NCBI GenBank assembly: GCA_030691505.1
Contig: JAUYEG010000121.1
Span: 1 to 57,571, forward strand
Direction: 5' to 3'
Length of the DNA: 57,571 nt
Source: Bacillota bacterium
GTDB lineage: Bacteria; Bacillota; Sulfobacillia; JAUYEG01
Part shown: in pieces, positions 1-8,417 of the stretch
How positions within the stretch are numbered: the stretch's first letter is position 1
Layout of the letters: the number at the start of each line of letters is the position of its first letter
The notes under the pieces: model-generated
Seen by the model: the letters and a program-made list of their open reading frames with translations, nothing else
The model's database searches: none
Told to the model about the DNA's origin: nothing
Program-made: the position numbers and the translations under genes

Positions 1-171
1 AAGGCCGTGTGCCCGACTCATCTCTACCCATTCCCGGACGCCGTTCGCCTGGGCGCCGCCACGCGGGTCCGGCAGGCGGGGCTGCGCCCGGCCATTGCGC
101 GACGCATCTGGCGCATCAGGACGCATTCCGCGTCCGGAAGCTATCATCCGGGCGGCCGGCCGGGACGGTGA
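1..171 (+). CDS. possible 3' end of an unrecognised gene
   Basis: Frame 1 is open from the window edge to a TGA at 169-171 and gives 56 residues rich in Arg, Ala and Gly. The third codon positions are strongly GC, as in the real genes here, but the 57-codon length is not decisive and I recognise no family. It may be the C-terminus of a gene lying mostly outside the window, or chance. Confidence 0.25.
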   Translation, partial: KAVCPTHLYPFPDAVRLGAATRVRQAGLRPAIARRIWRIRTHSASGSYHPGGRPGR

Positions 172-342
172 CCGGTGGCCCGTTCAGCTAGCCGCATGCA
201 CCGTGGTCCCCCGGGTCGGGCCCCCGGTGAAGACGGCCCGGCGCGACGGCTCCGTAACCACTTTGTTGTATACATAATACCGATTATGGGACATCAAATA
301 GGGGAACCGCGATCAAGCTTGGGTTCGGGCTGCCGAGAGGGC
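172..342. other. intergenic stretch, nothing firm
   Basis: No gene is supported between the possible edge gene and the end of the M23 peptidase. The only structure seen is a small AT-rich inverted repeat, CATAAT and ATTATG with a 4-nt centre, at 273-288. Its role is unknown. Confidence 0.3.
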
Positions 343-1203
343 CTAGGGGGTCGAGAGCACCTCGCGCAGCAGCGGCCACAGGACCGCCGACGGGATCCCG
401 CCAAACGCGGGGCGGTAGTCGATGTAGAGTTCGAGGTGCAGGTGCGCGTCGAGCGTGGACCCGCAGGCGCCCTCGTTGGTGCCGGAATTGCCCACGGCGC
501 CGAGTACATGCCCGGCCTCGACGCGGCTGCCGGCGGTGATGTCCGCCGCGACGCTGGACAGGTGCGAGTAGCGGCTGATGACGCCGCCCGCGTGAAGCAC
601 CCATACCTGCCGTCCGTGCAGCGGGTCCACCGCCCGGGGGGCACTGTCGCCCGCCGCCTTGGCGGCGTCGAGGGCCGCCGCGCGTTGTGCCGGCGTGAGC
701 TCAACGTAGCCGGTGTCGGCGCGGATGACCGTCCCGGCGGCGACCGCGAGCACGCGCGTGCCGACGCGGACGTCTACGCCGCAGCTGCCCGCGTAGTAAT
801 CGAGCCCCAGGTGCGTTCCCCCGCGGTAGGTCCGTGGAGCGCCCGGCAGGTGTCCGGCGAAGCCGCTGGGCGTCGACCCGGCGATCGGCGGGGTCAGCGC
901 CCCCAGACGGTCCCGGATCCAGTCCCGCGTGGCCGGTGCCGGAGGACCCGCCGCGCGTTGTGTGAGAAGATCCAATACCGCAGCCATCGCCGGCAGCGGC
1001 AGGGGGACATCCGGCGGCACCGCGGGCTCGCCGACCGGTCCGAGCGGCAGCGAGAAAATCGGGCCCGCAACAAGCAGCGACCCGGTCAGCACGGCCAGCG
1101 TGCCGGCGATCAGCAGCCAGGGCCGCCGCCCACGGGCCCGGGCATGGCGGCCGCCGCCGCGCCGCGATGGCCGCGCAGTTCCAAACGTACTGGGCATGGT
1201 CAT
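343..1203 (-). CDS. membrane-anchored M23 family metallopeptidase
   Basis: A probable cell-wall endopeptidase of the lysostaphin/LytM (M23) type, 286 residues. One membrane segment lies at about residues 29-48 after an Arg-rich N-terminus. The catalytic domain follows, with the zinc motif HLGLD (His131, Asp135), a YSHLS histidine and a terminal HLHLE (His254, His256), so all usual ligands are present. An insert rich in Ala, Asp and Lys sits between the first two motifs. I chose the ATG at 1203; a longer frame reaches 1290 but its first 29 residues look non-coding. It is the last gene in the direction away from lexA and is separated from the small proline-rich gene by a terminator-like hairpin. 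Confidence 0.85.
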   Translation of the reverse strand: MTMPSTFGTARPSRRGGGRHARARGRRPWLLIAGTLAVLTGSLLVAGPIFSLPLGPVGEPAVPPDVPLPLPAMAAVLDLLTQRAAGPPAPATRDWIRDRLGALTPPIAGSTPSGFAGHLPGAPRTYRGGTHLGLDYYAGSCGVDVRVGTRVLAVAAGTVIRADTGYVELTPAQRAAALDAAKAAGDSAPRAVDPLHGRQVWVLHAGGVISRYSHLSSVAADITAGSRVEAGHVLGAVGNSGTNEGACGSTLDAHLHLELYIDYRPAFGGIPSAVLWPLLREVLSTP

Positions 1204-1314
1204 TGTAGCTGCTCTTTCATTCTGCGGAGTCGTTGTTCCTGCGTGGTGCGAGTTATGAACGAAGCGCGTCTTATGCCGGAGCGCAGGCATGTGTGCTTTG
1301 GAGGATTCACAAGA

Positions 1315-1348
1315 GGCAGGGCAGGGGTCGCAGCTCCCCTGCCCTGCC
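1315..1348 (-). terminator. strong hairpin after the small proline-rich gene
   Basis: A perfect 13-bp stem (GGCAGGGCAGGGG against CCCCTGCCCTGCC) encloses an 8-nt loop, 25 nt beyond the stop of the gene ending at 1374. The minus-strand tail (TCTTGTGAA) is only weakly T-rich, so termination is likely but not textbook. Confidence 0.6.
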
Positions 1349-1373
1349 CCGGCAGCCGCCGGTGGCGTCTTTG

Positions 1374-1625
1374 CTAGCCCCGAAGTGGTCTGTGCGGCGG
1401 GGACTCCGGAGGCGGCGCCCGGGGGTCGACCACGGGATTATAGCCCTCCTCGTCCGGCACCCCTTCAGGGCCCGGAAAGATGTGTTCCGGCCAGTGGTCA
1501 ATGCTCTCATCAGGCTGAACGGGCTCCGAACTGAGCGGGTCGGACCAGGGCATCTCCGGCAATCGCGGAGGCCGGCCCTCGGGTACCTCAAGCTGGGGCA
1601 CGGGGCTGACCGGTTGTTGGCGCAT
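1374..1625 (-). CDS. small proline-rich acidic protein, unrecognised
   Basis: An 83-residue reading frame with a very good ribosome binding site, AGGAGG followed by 8 nt and ATG at 1625. The product is rich in Pro and Glu/Asp with many PEGxP-like steps, and has no membrane segment or known motif. It lies 125 nt downstream of the yneA-like gene on the same strand and is followed by a strong hairpin, so it may share the SOS-controlled transcript. The ribosome site and terminator make me treat it as real, but no function can be given. Confidence 0.5.
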   Translation of the reverse strand: MRQQPVSPVPQLEVPEGRPPRLPEMPWSDPLSSEPVQPDESIDHWPEHIFPGPEGVPDEEGYNPVVDPRAPPPESPPHRPLRG

Positions 1626-1750
1626 GCGGCAAACCTCCTCTCCGCTGCAAGTCAATTGCCTCAAGACCTGATAGACGTAGACAGAGGTAGTGTTTGCGGA
1701 GCACCGCGCGATATGTGCTCGGCCCGGTTGGACGGCCGGGCCCAGGGCCG

Positions 1751-2122
1751 TCAGTCGGGCCGCCAGCCCGGCGGGAGTTGGATCCGCTGCCCGACCCGCA
1801 GGTTGGCCGAGGCCAGCCCGTTGAGCTCGCGCAGCTGGTAGACCGCGTAGCGAAGATCCACGCCGCTGGGAGCGCGATCGGCCGCGATCTCCCACAGCGT
1901 GTCGCCCGGTGCCACGAAGACGTGCACACTGATGCTGTCAGAACCTGAAAACCGTGCCTGCGCCAGAGCTACCAGGACGCCGCCCGCCAGGAGCGACAGC
2001 ATCACAAGACAGGTCGCCACCGTCAGGACGCGCCACGCGTGACGGGCCGCGTCTGACCGAGCGCGATGTCCGGCTCTAACCATCCGGCGGCGCGGCTGTC
2101 CACGAAGCCATTGCCTGTCCAC
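1751..2122 (-). CDS. yneA: YneA-like LysM protein, probable SOS cell-division suppressor
   Basis: A 123-residue protein with one membrane segment (about residues 32-55) and a C-terminal LysM domain (about 66-121, core VAPGDTLWEIA and an LRVGQRIQLPP end). This is the layout of YneA, the SOS-induced inhibitor of cell division that acts outside the membrane after DNA damage. The gene faces away from lexA exactly as in Bacillus, and its promoter holds a LexA box between -35 and -10. The start is GTG at 2122 behind a G-rich stretch; an ATG at codon 14 is an alternative. Identity rests on context and architecture, since LysM domains are common. Confidence 0.75.
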   Translation of the reverse strand: MDRQWLRGQPRRRMVRAGHRARSDAARHAWRVLTVATCLVMLSLLAGGVLVALAQARFSGSDSISVHVFVAPGDTLWEIAADRAPSGVDLRYAVYQLRELNGLASANLRVGQRIQLPPGWRPD

Positions 2123-2154
2123 CGCGGCACCCCCCGATGATTGTCACTGAGTTG

Positions 2155-2184
2155 AGCTTAGCGCAAACATATGTTCGGGGTCAA
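2155..2184 (-). promoter_or_regulatory. yneA promoter with LexA operator
   Basis: On the minus strand, -35 TTGACC (2184-2179), an 18-nt spacer and -10 TAAGCT (2160-2155) fit a housekeeping promoter. The spacer contains a Bacillus-type LexA box at 2164-2177 (CGAACATATGTTTG on this strand), starting 1 nt after the -35. The -10 is weak. LexA binding here would block yneA transcription until SOS induction. Confidence 0.8.
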
Positions 2185-2192
2185 GGGGAAAT

Positions 2193-2233
2193 CGAACAAA
2201 TGTTTGCATGGCGGATTGGGCTGATGCTATAAT
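2193..2233 (+). promoter_or_regulatory. lexA promoter with LexA operator
   Basis: The box CGAACAAATGTTTG (2193-2206) overlaps -35 TTGCAT (2204-2209). After an 18-nt spacer comes a perfect -10 TATAAT (2228-2233). The box matches the Gram-positive consensus CGAACRNRYGTTYG, which fits autorepression. It sits 15 nt from the yneA box, so the two promoters share one control region. Confidence 0.85.
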
Positions 2234-2263
2234 GGCGCCAGCAAAGCACCGGGAGGACGGTAA

Positions 2264-2872
2264 ATGGGCACCAAGCTCACACCACGGCAGCGCGAGATAC
2301 TGGAGTACATCCGCAGGCAGATCAGGGACAACGGCTACCCGCCGTCCGTGCGGGAGATCGGTGAGGCCATAGGTCTTAGCTCCAGTTCGACCGTGCACGG
2401 GCACCTCGCCCGGCTGGAGGAAAAGGGCTACCTACGGCGCGACCCCGACAAGCCGAGAGCCATCGAGATCACCGGGGAGCGCCACCTTCGGCTGCAGCAT
2501 ATGGTGGCCGTGCCTTTGATCGGCCGTATCACGGCCGGCGAGCCGATCCTGGCCGTTGAGAACATCGAGGACACCTATGCCCTGCCCCACGACCTCGTTC
2601 AGAGCGACTCGGCTTTCATGCTCCGGGTCGAGGGCGAGAGCATGATCGGAGCCGGCATTGCCAACGGGGACATCGTGATCGTCCGCCCCCAGGATACCGC
2701 GCGCAACGGCGATATCGTCGTGGCCCTGCTGGGAGACGACGCTACGGTCAAGCGGTATTTCCGCGAAGGGGATCACGCTCGCCTTCAACCGGAAAACCCT
2801 GCCCTGCAGCCGATTCTCACCCGCGACGTCCGGATCCTCGGCATCGTGGTCGGTCTGTACAGACGCCTGTAA
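2264..2872 (+). CDS. lexA: LexA repressor
   Basis: SOS repressor and self-cleaving serine protease, 202 residues. The N-terminal winged helix (1-65) includes the [20 protein letters not shown] recognition region. The cleavage site is Ala91-Gly92, and the catalytic pair is Ser126 and Lys163, 37 residues apart as in known LexA proteins. The start ATG follows GGGAGGA. RecA filaments trigger its cleavage; recA itself is encoded about 28 kb away in this window. Two operators sit directly upstream. Confidence 0.97.
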   Translation: MGTKLTPRQREILEYIRRQIRDNGYPPSVREIGEAIGLSSSSTVHGHLARLEEKGYLRRDPDKPRAIEITGERHLRLQHMVAVPLIGRITAGEPILAVENIEDTYALPHDLVQSDSAFMLRVEGESMIGAGIANGDIVIVRPQDTARNGDIVVALLGDDATVKRYFREGDHARLQPENPALQPILTRDVRILGIVVGLYRRL

Positions 2873-2915
2873 CGTGATGTGGTGTCAGCGGCCCCGAAGC
2901 CTGCGGTCCGGCCCC

Positions 2916-3515
2916 TCACTGCATGCCTAGCCCAACCTGACCAGGGCAAACACCCGCACTCAAGGTGTGCACGGGACCGGGGCGGCCGAGATCTTCCATG
3001 TCGTCAATGTTCAGGCAGTCGATCCCCACGACAGCCGGCCCGGCGGCAGCGATGGCGCGGGCCCCGGAAGCAGTCACATGAGGGCCGCGCTGATCATGCC
3101 CCCGCCCCACCCCACAGTCGATCCCATCCAGTACGGACCAGCAGTGCTGAGCCCGCTAGGGCGATACCATCGAGTCCGGTCCATCAAGCGCAAGACGCCC
3201 GGCCCGGATGGAAGGTTCAACCACGATCCCCGGCAGGCTGACCAGCCCCGCAAGCGGCAGATCGGAAACATCCTTTCCGCCGGAGTAGCGATGGAGCGGC
3301 GAATCGATGTGCGTTCCCGTGTTCCCCACCAACTCGACCCGCGAAATGAGGAAGGACGTGCCGGGACCGTAGTGGGCCTCCGAATCGGTCCTCCCGAGGT
3401 GCTCAGCGACCACAGGGCCCGGAAGCCCTGGGAACATGGGCATTCCGGGCGGCCAGATCGGGTGGCTGAGATCAACTACCCTGTACTTGCCGTTGTCGGC
3501 GTAGTCGGTGTCCAC
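2916..3515 (-). pseudogene. decayed cyclase family (kynurenine formamidase-like) gene
   Basis: The frame starting at 3515 encodes the N-terminal half of a COG1878-type cyclase, with VDLSHPI at the start and the metal-site region NTGTHIDSPLH, then stops at 3156. A second frame ending at 2916 continues the same family with VVGIDCLNIDD followed by GRPGPVHTL. At least one frame change separates the two, and the final 40-50 residues of the family are missing. The gene lies 5 nt downstream of glnA and converges on lexA. Frameshift plus truncation makes a dead gene likely, though an assembly error could explain the shift. Confidence 0.7.
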
Positions 3516-3520
3516 GGCCC

Positions 3521-4855
3521 CTAAAAGACCGTCAGGTATTGCTCAATCTCCCAGTCGGAGACCTGTGTGCGGTAGATGTCCCATTCGATTTGCTTGGCCT
3601 CGACGAACCGGTGATAGATGTGCTCGCCGAGGGCCTCCCTAACGACTTCGTCCTGTGCCAGCGCATCGAGAGCCTCTCCGAGCGTCCCCGGAAGGCTGCC
3701 GATGCCCATCGCCTGGCGTTCGGCGGGCGTCATCTTGTAGATATTGCGGTTGACAGGCTGAGGGGCCTTGAGACCGCGCTTGATCCCGTCGAGTCCCGAC
3801 TTGAGGATCACGGCCATGGCAAGGTAGGGGTTGCATGACGGGTCGGGGCTCCGCAGCTCCAGCCGGGTCCCCACCCCACGGCGGGCGGGGATGCGGATGA
3901 GCGGGCTGCGGTTGACCTCGGACCAGGCGATGTACACGGGGGCCTCGTAGCCCGGCACCAGACGCTTGTACGAGTTGACAAGCGGGTTGGTGATCGCGGT
4001 GAAGCCACGCACGTGGGCCATGAGCCCGGCCATGAACTGCATCGCCGTCCTGCTCAGCTGATGGGGCGCGTCCGGATCAAAGAACGCGTTTTGCCCGCCG
4101 CGGAACAGCGAAACGTGCGTGTGCATGCCGGAGCCGTTGATCCCGAAGACCGGCTTGGGCATGAACGTCGCGTGGAGGCCGTGCTTCTTCGCCACAGTGC
4201 GCACGACCAGGCGGAATGTGAGGATGTTATCGGCGGTCTTGAGCGCGTCGGCGTAGCGGAAGGCAATCTCGTGTTGGCCGGGGGCAGCCTCATGCTGGGA
4301 TTTTTCGACTTCGAAGTCCAGTTGCTCGAGGGTGAGGACCATATCCCGGCGCGCGTCCTCGCCGCGGTCGATCGGGGAGTAATCGAAGTACGAACCCTGA
4401 TCGTGGGTCCGGGTCGTCGCCGCGCCCCCCTCGTCCACCTGAAAGAGGAAGAACTCTGCCTCCGGGCCCGCGAACATGGTCAACCCAAACTCCTCCGCCT
4501 CGGCGATCACCTGGCGCAGGCGGCCCCGGGGGTCACCGACGAACGGAGTCTCATCCGGGTTGAGCACGTCGCAGATCAGCCTGGCGGTTGAGCCGTCAGC
4601 GCTGCTCTGCCACGGCAGGATGCTGAATGTGGTCAGGTCGGGAAGGAGGAACATGTCCGACTCCTCAATGCGGACGAAGCCCTCGATGGACGACCCATCG
4701 AACATGACCTGTCCGCTGAGGGCCTTCTCCAGCTGTTGAACCGGAACAGCGGCGTTCTTGATGTTGCCCAAGATGTCCGTGAATTGAAGGTTGACGAATC
4801 TGACGTTGAGCTCCTTGACCTTGCGCAGTATCTCGTCTCTCGTCGGAACGGCCAT
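3521..4855 (-). CDS. glnA: glutamine synthetase type I
   Basis: Joins ammonia to glutamate with ATP to form glutamine, in the cytosol. The 444 residues match the short GSI-alpha class of Bacillota. Visible motifs are DGSSIEGF (53-60), the metal-site PEAEFF (131-136) and [10 protein letters not shown] (187-196), [12 protein letters not shown] (234-245) and [17 protein letters not shown] (290-306). The start ATG at 4855 follows GGGAGGT. It lies 71 nt downstream of the GlnR-like regulator gene, the same arrangement as Bacillus glnRA, so nitrogen-dependent control with feedback through GlnR is expected. Confidence 0.97.
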   Translation of the reverse strand: MAVPTRDEILRKVKELNVRFVNLQFTDILGNIKNAAVPVQQLEKALSGQVMFDGSSIEGFVRIEESDMFLLPDLTTFSILPWQSSADGSTARLICDVLNPDETPFVGDPRGRLRQVIAEAEEFGLTMFAGPEAEFFLFQVDEGGAATTRTHDQGSYFDYSPIDRGEDARRDMVLTLEQLDFEVEKSQHEAAPGQHEIAFRYADALKTADNILTFRLVVRTVAKKHGLHATFMPKPVFGINGSGMHTHVSLFRGGQNAFFDPDAPHQLSRTAMQFMAGLMAHVRGFTAITNPLVNSYKRLVPGYEAPVYIAWSEVNRSPLIRIPARRGVGTRLELRSPDPSCNPYLAMAVILKSGLDGIKRGLKAPQPVNRNIYKMTPAERQAMGIGSLPGTLGEALDALAQDEVVREALGEHIYHRFVEAKQIEWDIYRTQVSDWEIEQYLTVF

Positions 4856-4926
4856 ATAGCCCTTACCTCCCTGACGGATTGTGCCCCGCTATGGGGGCCT
4901 ATTGGCTATTCTTTTTCTTGGGTGAC

Positions 4927-5457
4927 CTAAGATCGCCGCTCGTACGGTCCGCCTCGACCCGGTCGAGAACCGCCGGACGGGGGGCCACCGGCCTGGATCG
5001 GCCCGCGCTCCTCCTGCGAACCCCTTGATCGGGTCTCGGGTCGGCTGCCCTGGCCGCCCTGGCCACCCTGAGCGCTCTGGCCGGCCGGCCGTGACGGTCG
5101 CGACGGCCGCTGGGCCATGAACGCGCGCCGGGTTTCCACGTCCGGCTCGCGCTCAAGCCCGGACCGGCCGCTGTCAAAATGGGGAAGCCTCTGTCTTCCG
5201 GACGTGGGAACGGCCGTGTCCCGCTCCTCCTGCACCACAAGTGCGGCCCTGATCTCCGGTGTCCTCAGCCCTCGCTCCATGTCGGCCTTTATCCTGAGCA
5301 AGGCCTCGACGTCCAGGGGCGAAAAGAGCCGGCGCCTGCCGGCTGTCCTCGCCGGCTTGAGCAAACCGACCTGCTCATAGTAACGGATCTGCCGATCGGA
5401 CAACCCGGTCAACTTGCGGACCACGGCGATGGGGTAGACTGGAGTGCTCTGCGGCAT
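4927..5457 (-). CDS. glnR: GlnR-like MerR family regulator
   Basis: A 176-residue regulator with a MerR-type winged helix in the first 70 residues, containing GLSDRQIRYYEQVGLLKP. GlnR/TnrA proteins of this kind repress glnRA when nitrogen is plentiful, by contact with feedback-inhibited glutamine synthetase. Its partner glnA is next in the transcript and a GlnR operator lies upstream. I chose the ATG at 5457, preceded by AAGGTGA; the frame could extend to a GTG at 5475. The C-terminal half (about 100-176) is a low-complexity Gly/Gln/Arg/Ser tail, longer than the ordinary GlnR tail of about 135-residue proteins, so its sensing may differ. Confidence 0.88.
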   Translation of the reverse strand: MPQSTPVYPIAVVRKLTGLSDRQIRYYEQVGLLKPARTAGRRRLFSPLDVEALLRIKADMERGLRTPEIRAALVVQEERDTAVPTSGRQRLPHFDSGRSGLEREPDVETRRAFMAQRPSRPSRPAGQSAQGGQGGQGSRPETRSRGSQEERGPIQAGGPPSGGSRPGRGGPYERRS

Positions 5458-5485
5458 GTCGCTCACCTTGACCACCTCACAAATC

Positions 5486-5552
5486 AGTATAGGGGGCTGT
5501 CGTCCTGAACGTAAAGAGTTATGTAAGGAAACCTGACAAGTAACTTACTTGT
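5486..5552 (-). promoter_or_regulatory. glnR promoter with GlnR box
   Basis: The minus strand has -10 TATACT (5491-5486) and -35 TTTACG (5515-5510) with an 18-nt spacer. Just upstream is TGTAAGGAAACCTGACA at 5522-5538, a full match to the GlnR/TnrA consensus TGTNA-N7-TNACA. A perfect 8-bp inverted repeat with a 1-nt centre (ACAAGTAA and TTACTTGT, 5536-5552) overlaps its end and may be a second site. This fits autorepression of glnRA. Confidence 0.75.
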
Positions 5553-5784
5553 TGACAACCAAAGGGTCCTGAGGGGGACATTTCTTCACAAAATGTGGAT
5601 TTCCTATTGACAGGATTGGGCCAATGGAGGCTCCACTGCTCGCGTACCGGCAGATTCGGCGGAAACCCGTCGGCGCTTAACAATAGCCGTGGCCTAGTGT
5701 TATCCACCCGCCACATCATCACTGCACCCGACCATATGGATTGCCCCAGACCTGGCGCGGGCCGTTTGCCGCCCGGCAGGGCTC
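5553..5784. other. intergenic stretch between glnR control region and the YnbB-like gene
   Basis: I see no gene here. It is less GC-rich than its surroundings and contains a small palindrome, ATTGGGCCAAT at 5614-5624, with no assigned role. Confidence 0.4.
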
Positions 5785-7035
5785 CTAGCGCGGGCCCACC
5801 GCCGCCGCGGCAGCCTCAACGGCCGCCATTCCGTAGCCCAGCCCCAGGCCGCCCTGGAGGAAAACCCAATAGGGCTCGCGGTCGGGAGCATCGGCGCTGA
5901 GTTCGAGCGACGCGCCCTGCACGAAGGTGCCCGCGGCCATGATGACCTGGTGCTGATAGCCGGGCAACGCCGCAAACTCCGGTGTTGCACGCGAGTCGAC
6001 CGGCGACATCGACTGGATTGCGGCACAGAAAGACTCCACCCGGCGGCGCGACCCCAGGCGTATCGCCTGCACTATGTCGCCGCGCTCGTCCCCGGGCTGC
6101 GGCAGCACCTCGTAGCCCAGCCGGGCGAAAACCGACGCCGCGTATTCCGCGACCTTGAGCGCCGCGGCCACCGCCGCGGGCGCGAGGTAAAGACCCTGCA
6201 ACAAGAGCCGGATCGGCACGAGGCTTGGCCCGACCTCCCTGCCAAGTCCCGGGGCATATAGCCTGCCGGCCACAAGGTCGACGAGTTGCGCCCGGCCCGC
6301 GACGTAGCCGCCGGTGGGGGCGAGCCCGCCGCCGGGATTCTTGATCAGGGAGCCGCAGGATAGGTCGGCGCCCAGAGCCGCCGGCTCGCGATCCTCCACA
6401 AACTCGCTATAGCAGTTGTCGACCACCACCGCCGCCCGCGGCGCAGCGTCCCGTATCGCCTCCAACAGGGCCTCCAGCTTGGCTTGCAGCAACGCCGGCC
6501 GCACAGAGTATCCTCGAGACCGCTGAACCAGCACGACGCGCGGCGCGCCTGCCCTTGCCGCGGCAGCGAGGCCCGCCAGATCCAGCGTGCCGCCCGCCCA
6601 GGGATCAAACTCGCGATAGCGGACACCGAGCGCCTCCAGCGACAAAGGGCCCGGGCCTATGACCGGCTTGAGCGTGTCGTAGGGCGGACCGGTCGCGGAC
6701 AGGAGCACGTCGCCCGGCGCGAGCAGCGCGAACAGGGCCACGGACAGGGCTTGCGTGCCCGATACCAGGTGGGGGCGCACAAGCGCCGCCTCCGCGTCGA
6801 AAGCGAGGGCGAAAACTTCCTCAAGCGCGCGGCGGCCGCGGTCGCCGTACCCGTACCCGGTGGTTTCTCCAAGGTCGGCTTCTGTGACCCCCACGTGCCG
6901 GAAAGCCCCTGACAGCTTGCGCTGCAGGAATTCCGCCGTGCGGTCGTAGCCGGGACCGGCAGAGGCCAGCTCCAACGCCGACGCCGCGAATACCGGGGCC
7001 AGACCCGAAGGTGCCGCTATCTCCCGCGGGATCAT
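5785..7035 (-). CDS. YnbB family PLP-dependent enzyme (methionine gamma-lyase-like)
   Basis: A 416-residue fold-type I pyridoxal-phosphate enzyme of the family once called aluminium resistance protein. The cofactor lysine is probably Lys232 in SLIKNPGG, and Asp206 in VVVDNCYSE should contact the pyridine ring. The GYGYGDRGR stretch near residue 60 is typical of the family. The true substrate is unsettled for the family. Its start overlaps the hflX stop by 4 nt, so the two are translationally coupled, and the gene order hflX-ynbB-glnR-glnA is the Bacillus order. Confidence 0.88.
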   Translation of the reverse strand: MIPREIAAPSGLAPVFAASALELASAGPGYDRTAEFLQRKLSGAFRHVGVTEADLGETTGYGYGDRGRRALEEVFALAFDAEAALVRPHLVSGTQALSVALFALLAPGDVLLSATGPPYDTLKPVIGPGPLSLEALGVRYREFDPWAGGTLDLAGLAAAARAGAPRVVLVQRSRGYSVRPALLQAKLEALLEAIRDAAPRAAVVVDNCYSEFVEDREPAALGADLSCGSLIKNPGGGLAPTGGYVAGRAQLVDLVAGRLYAPGLGREVGPSLVPIRLLLQGLYLAPAAVAAALKVAEYAASVFARLGYEVLPQPGDERGDIVQAIRLGSRRRVESFCAAIQSMSPVDSRATPEFAALPGYQHQVIMAAGTFVQGASLELSADAPDREPYWVFLQGGLGLGYGMAAVEAAAAAVGPR

Positions 7036-8336
7036 GCGCGGCCGCCGCGTTCCAGCTCAGAACGGATCTTGGCTGCCAGCGGGCGATCGATTGTCGCACG
7101 GACGGTCACCCCGGCGGCTCCGTAGTCCTCCGACTCCACGCGGCCGTGGGCGTGCAGCATCGAGAGCAGATCGGCGCGGGCATAGGGGATCGTGGCCACG
7201 AAGTCCTCGCGGCGGCTGCGAAGCTCGTACTCGATTGCTGTCAGCAGATGATCGATCCCCTGCCCCGTCGCCCCGGAGACCGTCACCGCCCCGGGAAACG
7301 AGTGCGCCAGCCGCGGCAATTCCGCATCCGGGACCAGATCGGCCTTGCTGAGCACGGCGAGCGACGGCCTTGCGCCGGCACCGATGCTCTCCAGCACGCG
7401 CTGGACGACGGCAGCCTGCTCCAGGGCGCGCGGGTGCGACGCGTCGATCACGTGGCAGAGCAGGTCGGCTTCAGCGGCCTCCTCCAGTGTGGCGCGGAAG
7501 GCGGCGACCAGCATGTGTGGCAGCTTGTGGATGAAACCGACGGTGTCGGTCAACAGGGCCTGACCCCCGTTCGGCAGATCCACAGAACGAGTCGTCGGGT
7601 CCAGCGTGACGAAAAGGCGGTCTTCGGCGAGCACATCGGAACCGGTCAGCCGGTTGAGCAATGTCGACTTGCCCGCGTTGGTATATCCGACGAGGGCGAC
7701 GACCGCCAGGGCCGCGCGGCGCCGGCTGTCACGATGCAGCGCTCGATGCTGCCGGAGCTCACCGATCTCATCGTTCAGTTCGGAGATCCGGGTCCGGATC
7801 GTGCGGCGGTCCGTTTCCAGCTTGCTTTCGCCCGGGCCGCGCGTCCCGATACCACCGCCGAGCCTGGACATGGCAACCCCGCGGCCCGTCAGGCGCGGCA
7901 GACGGTAGAGCAATTGCGCCAGCTCTACCTGCAGCTTGCCCTCACGGCTGCGCGCGCGGCCCGCAAAGATGTGCAGGATCAGCTGGGAGCGGTCGAGCAC
8001 CTCAAGCTCCGTTGCTTCCTCGAGGTTGCGCAGCTGTGCGCCGGTGAGCTCGTCATCGCAGATCAGCAGGCCGCAACCCAGTTCACGTCCGAGCTCGCTG
8101 AGCTCGGCAGCCTTGCCGGAGCCGACGAAGTGCGCGGCGTGCGGCGCCGGACGCTGCTGGATAACCGTGCGCACCGGCACGAGGCCGGCGGTCTCGGCGA
8201 GACGCGCCAGCTCCGCCAGCGATTCCTCCGGGGTGAAAAGGTTGTCCTCGCCCCCGGCCTTCCCGCGGCGGACCGTGACGGCCGCGACGAGAATGGCCCG
8301 CTGGGCCTGTCCGGTTGCTTCGGACTCAAGATTCAA
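7032..8336 (-). CDS. hflX: GTPase HflX
   Basis: Ribosome-associated GTPase that splits or rescues stalled ribosomes under stress; 434 residues. The N-terminal HflX domain ends with the Gly-rich GGGIGTRGPGESKLETDRR (160-178). The G domain has GYTNAGKS (217-224), DTVGF (264-268) and a SKADL element. The start is TTG at 8336. It can be transcribed from an extended -10 promoter just upstream in addition to read-through from the spoVK-GTPase pair. Confidence 0.95.
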   Translation of the reverse strand: MNLESEATGQAQRAILVAAVTVRRGKAGGEDNLFTPEESLAELARLAETAGLVPVRTVIQQRPAPHAAHFVGSGKAAELSELGRELGCGLLICDDELTGAQLRNLEEATELEVLDRSQLILHIFAGRARSREGKLQVELAQLLYRLPRLTGRGVAMSRLGGGIGTRGPGESKLETDRRTIRTRISELNDEIGELRQHRALHRDSRRRAALAVVALVGYTNAGKSTLLNRLTGSDVLAEDRLFVTLDPTTRSVDLPNGGQALLTDTVGFIHKLPHMLVAAFRATLEEAAEADLLCHVIDASHPRALEQAAVVQRVLESIGAGARPSLAVLSKADLVPDAELPRLAHSFPGAVTVSGATGQGIDHLLTAIEYELRSRREDFVATIPYARADLLSMLHAHGRVESEDYGAAGVTVRATIDRPLAAKIRSELERGGRA

Positions 8337-8402
8337 TAAACCACCGCCGCTTGGGACGTTTTGGCCACGGCGCCCGCCCAGAGGCGCACGGGCAGCGTCG
8401 CT

Positions 8403-8411
8403 ATTATAACA
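8403..8411 (-). promoter_or_regulatory. extended -10 element upstream of hflX
   Basis: The minus strand reads TGTTATAAT here, an extended -10 with a perfect TATAAT core. No good -35 lies 17 nt upstream, which is usual for this promoter type. It sits between the GTPase stop (8418) and the hflX start (8336). Confidence 0.5.
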
Positions 8412-8417
8412 CGCCCG

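Noticed and set aside
175-1377. 400-residue plus-strand open frame
   Set aside because: Antisense shadow of the M23 peptidase gene: Arg/Gly/Ala-rich, no motif, poor start. Similar long shadows opposite mutS, miaB, hflX and rny were dropped for the same reason.
5700-5708. DnaA box and possible replication origin
   Set aside because: TTATCCACC is a single near match with no cluster, no dnaA or dnaN gene and no AT-rich unwinding region.
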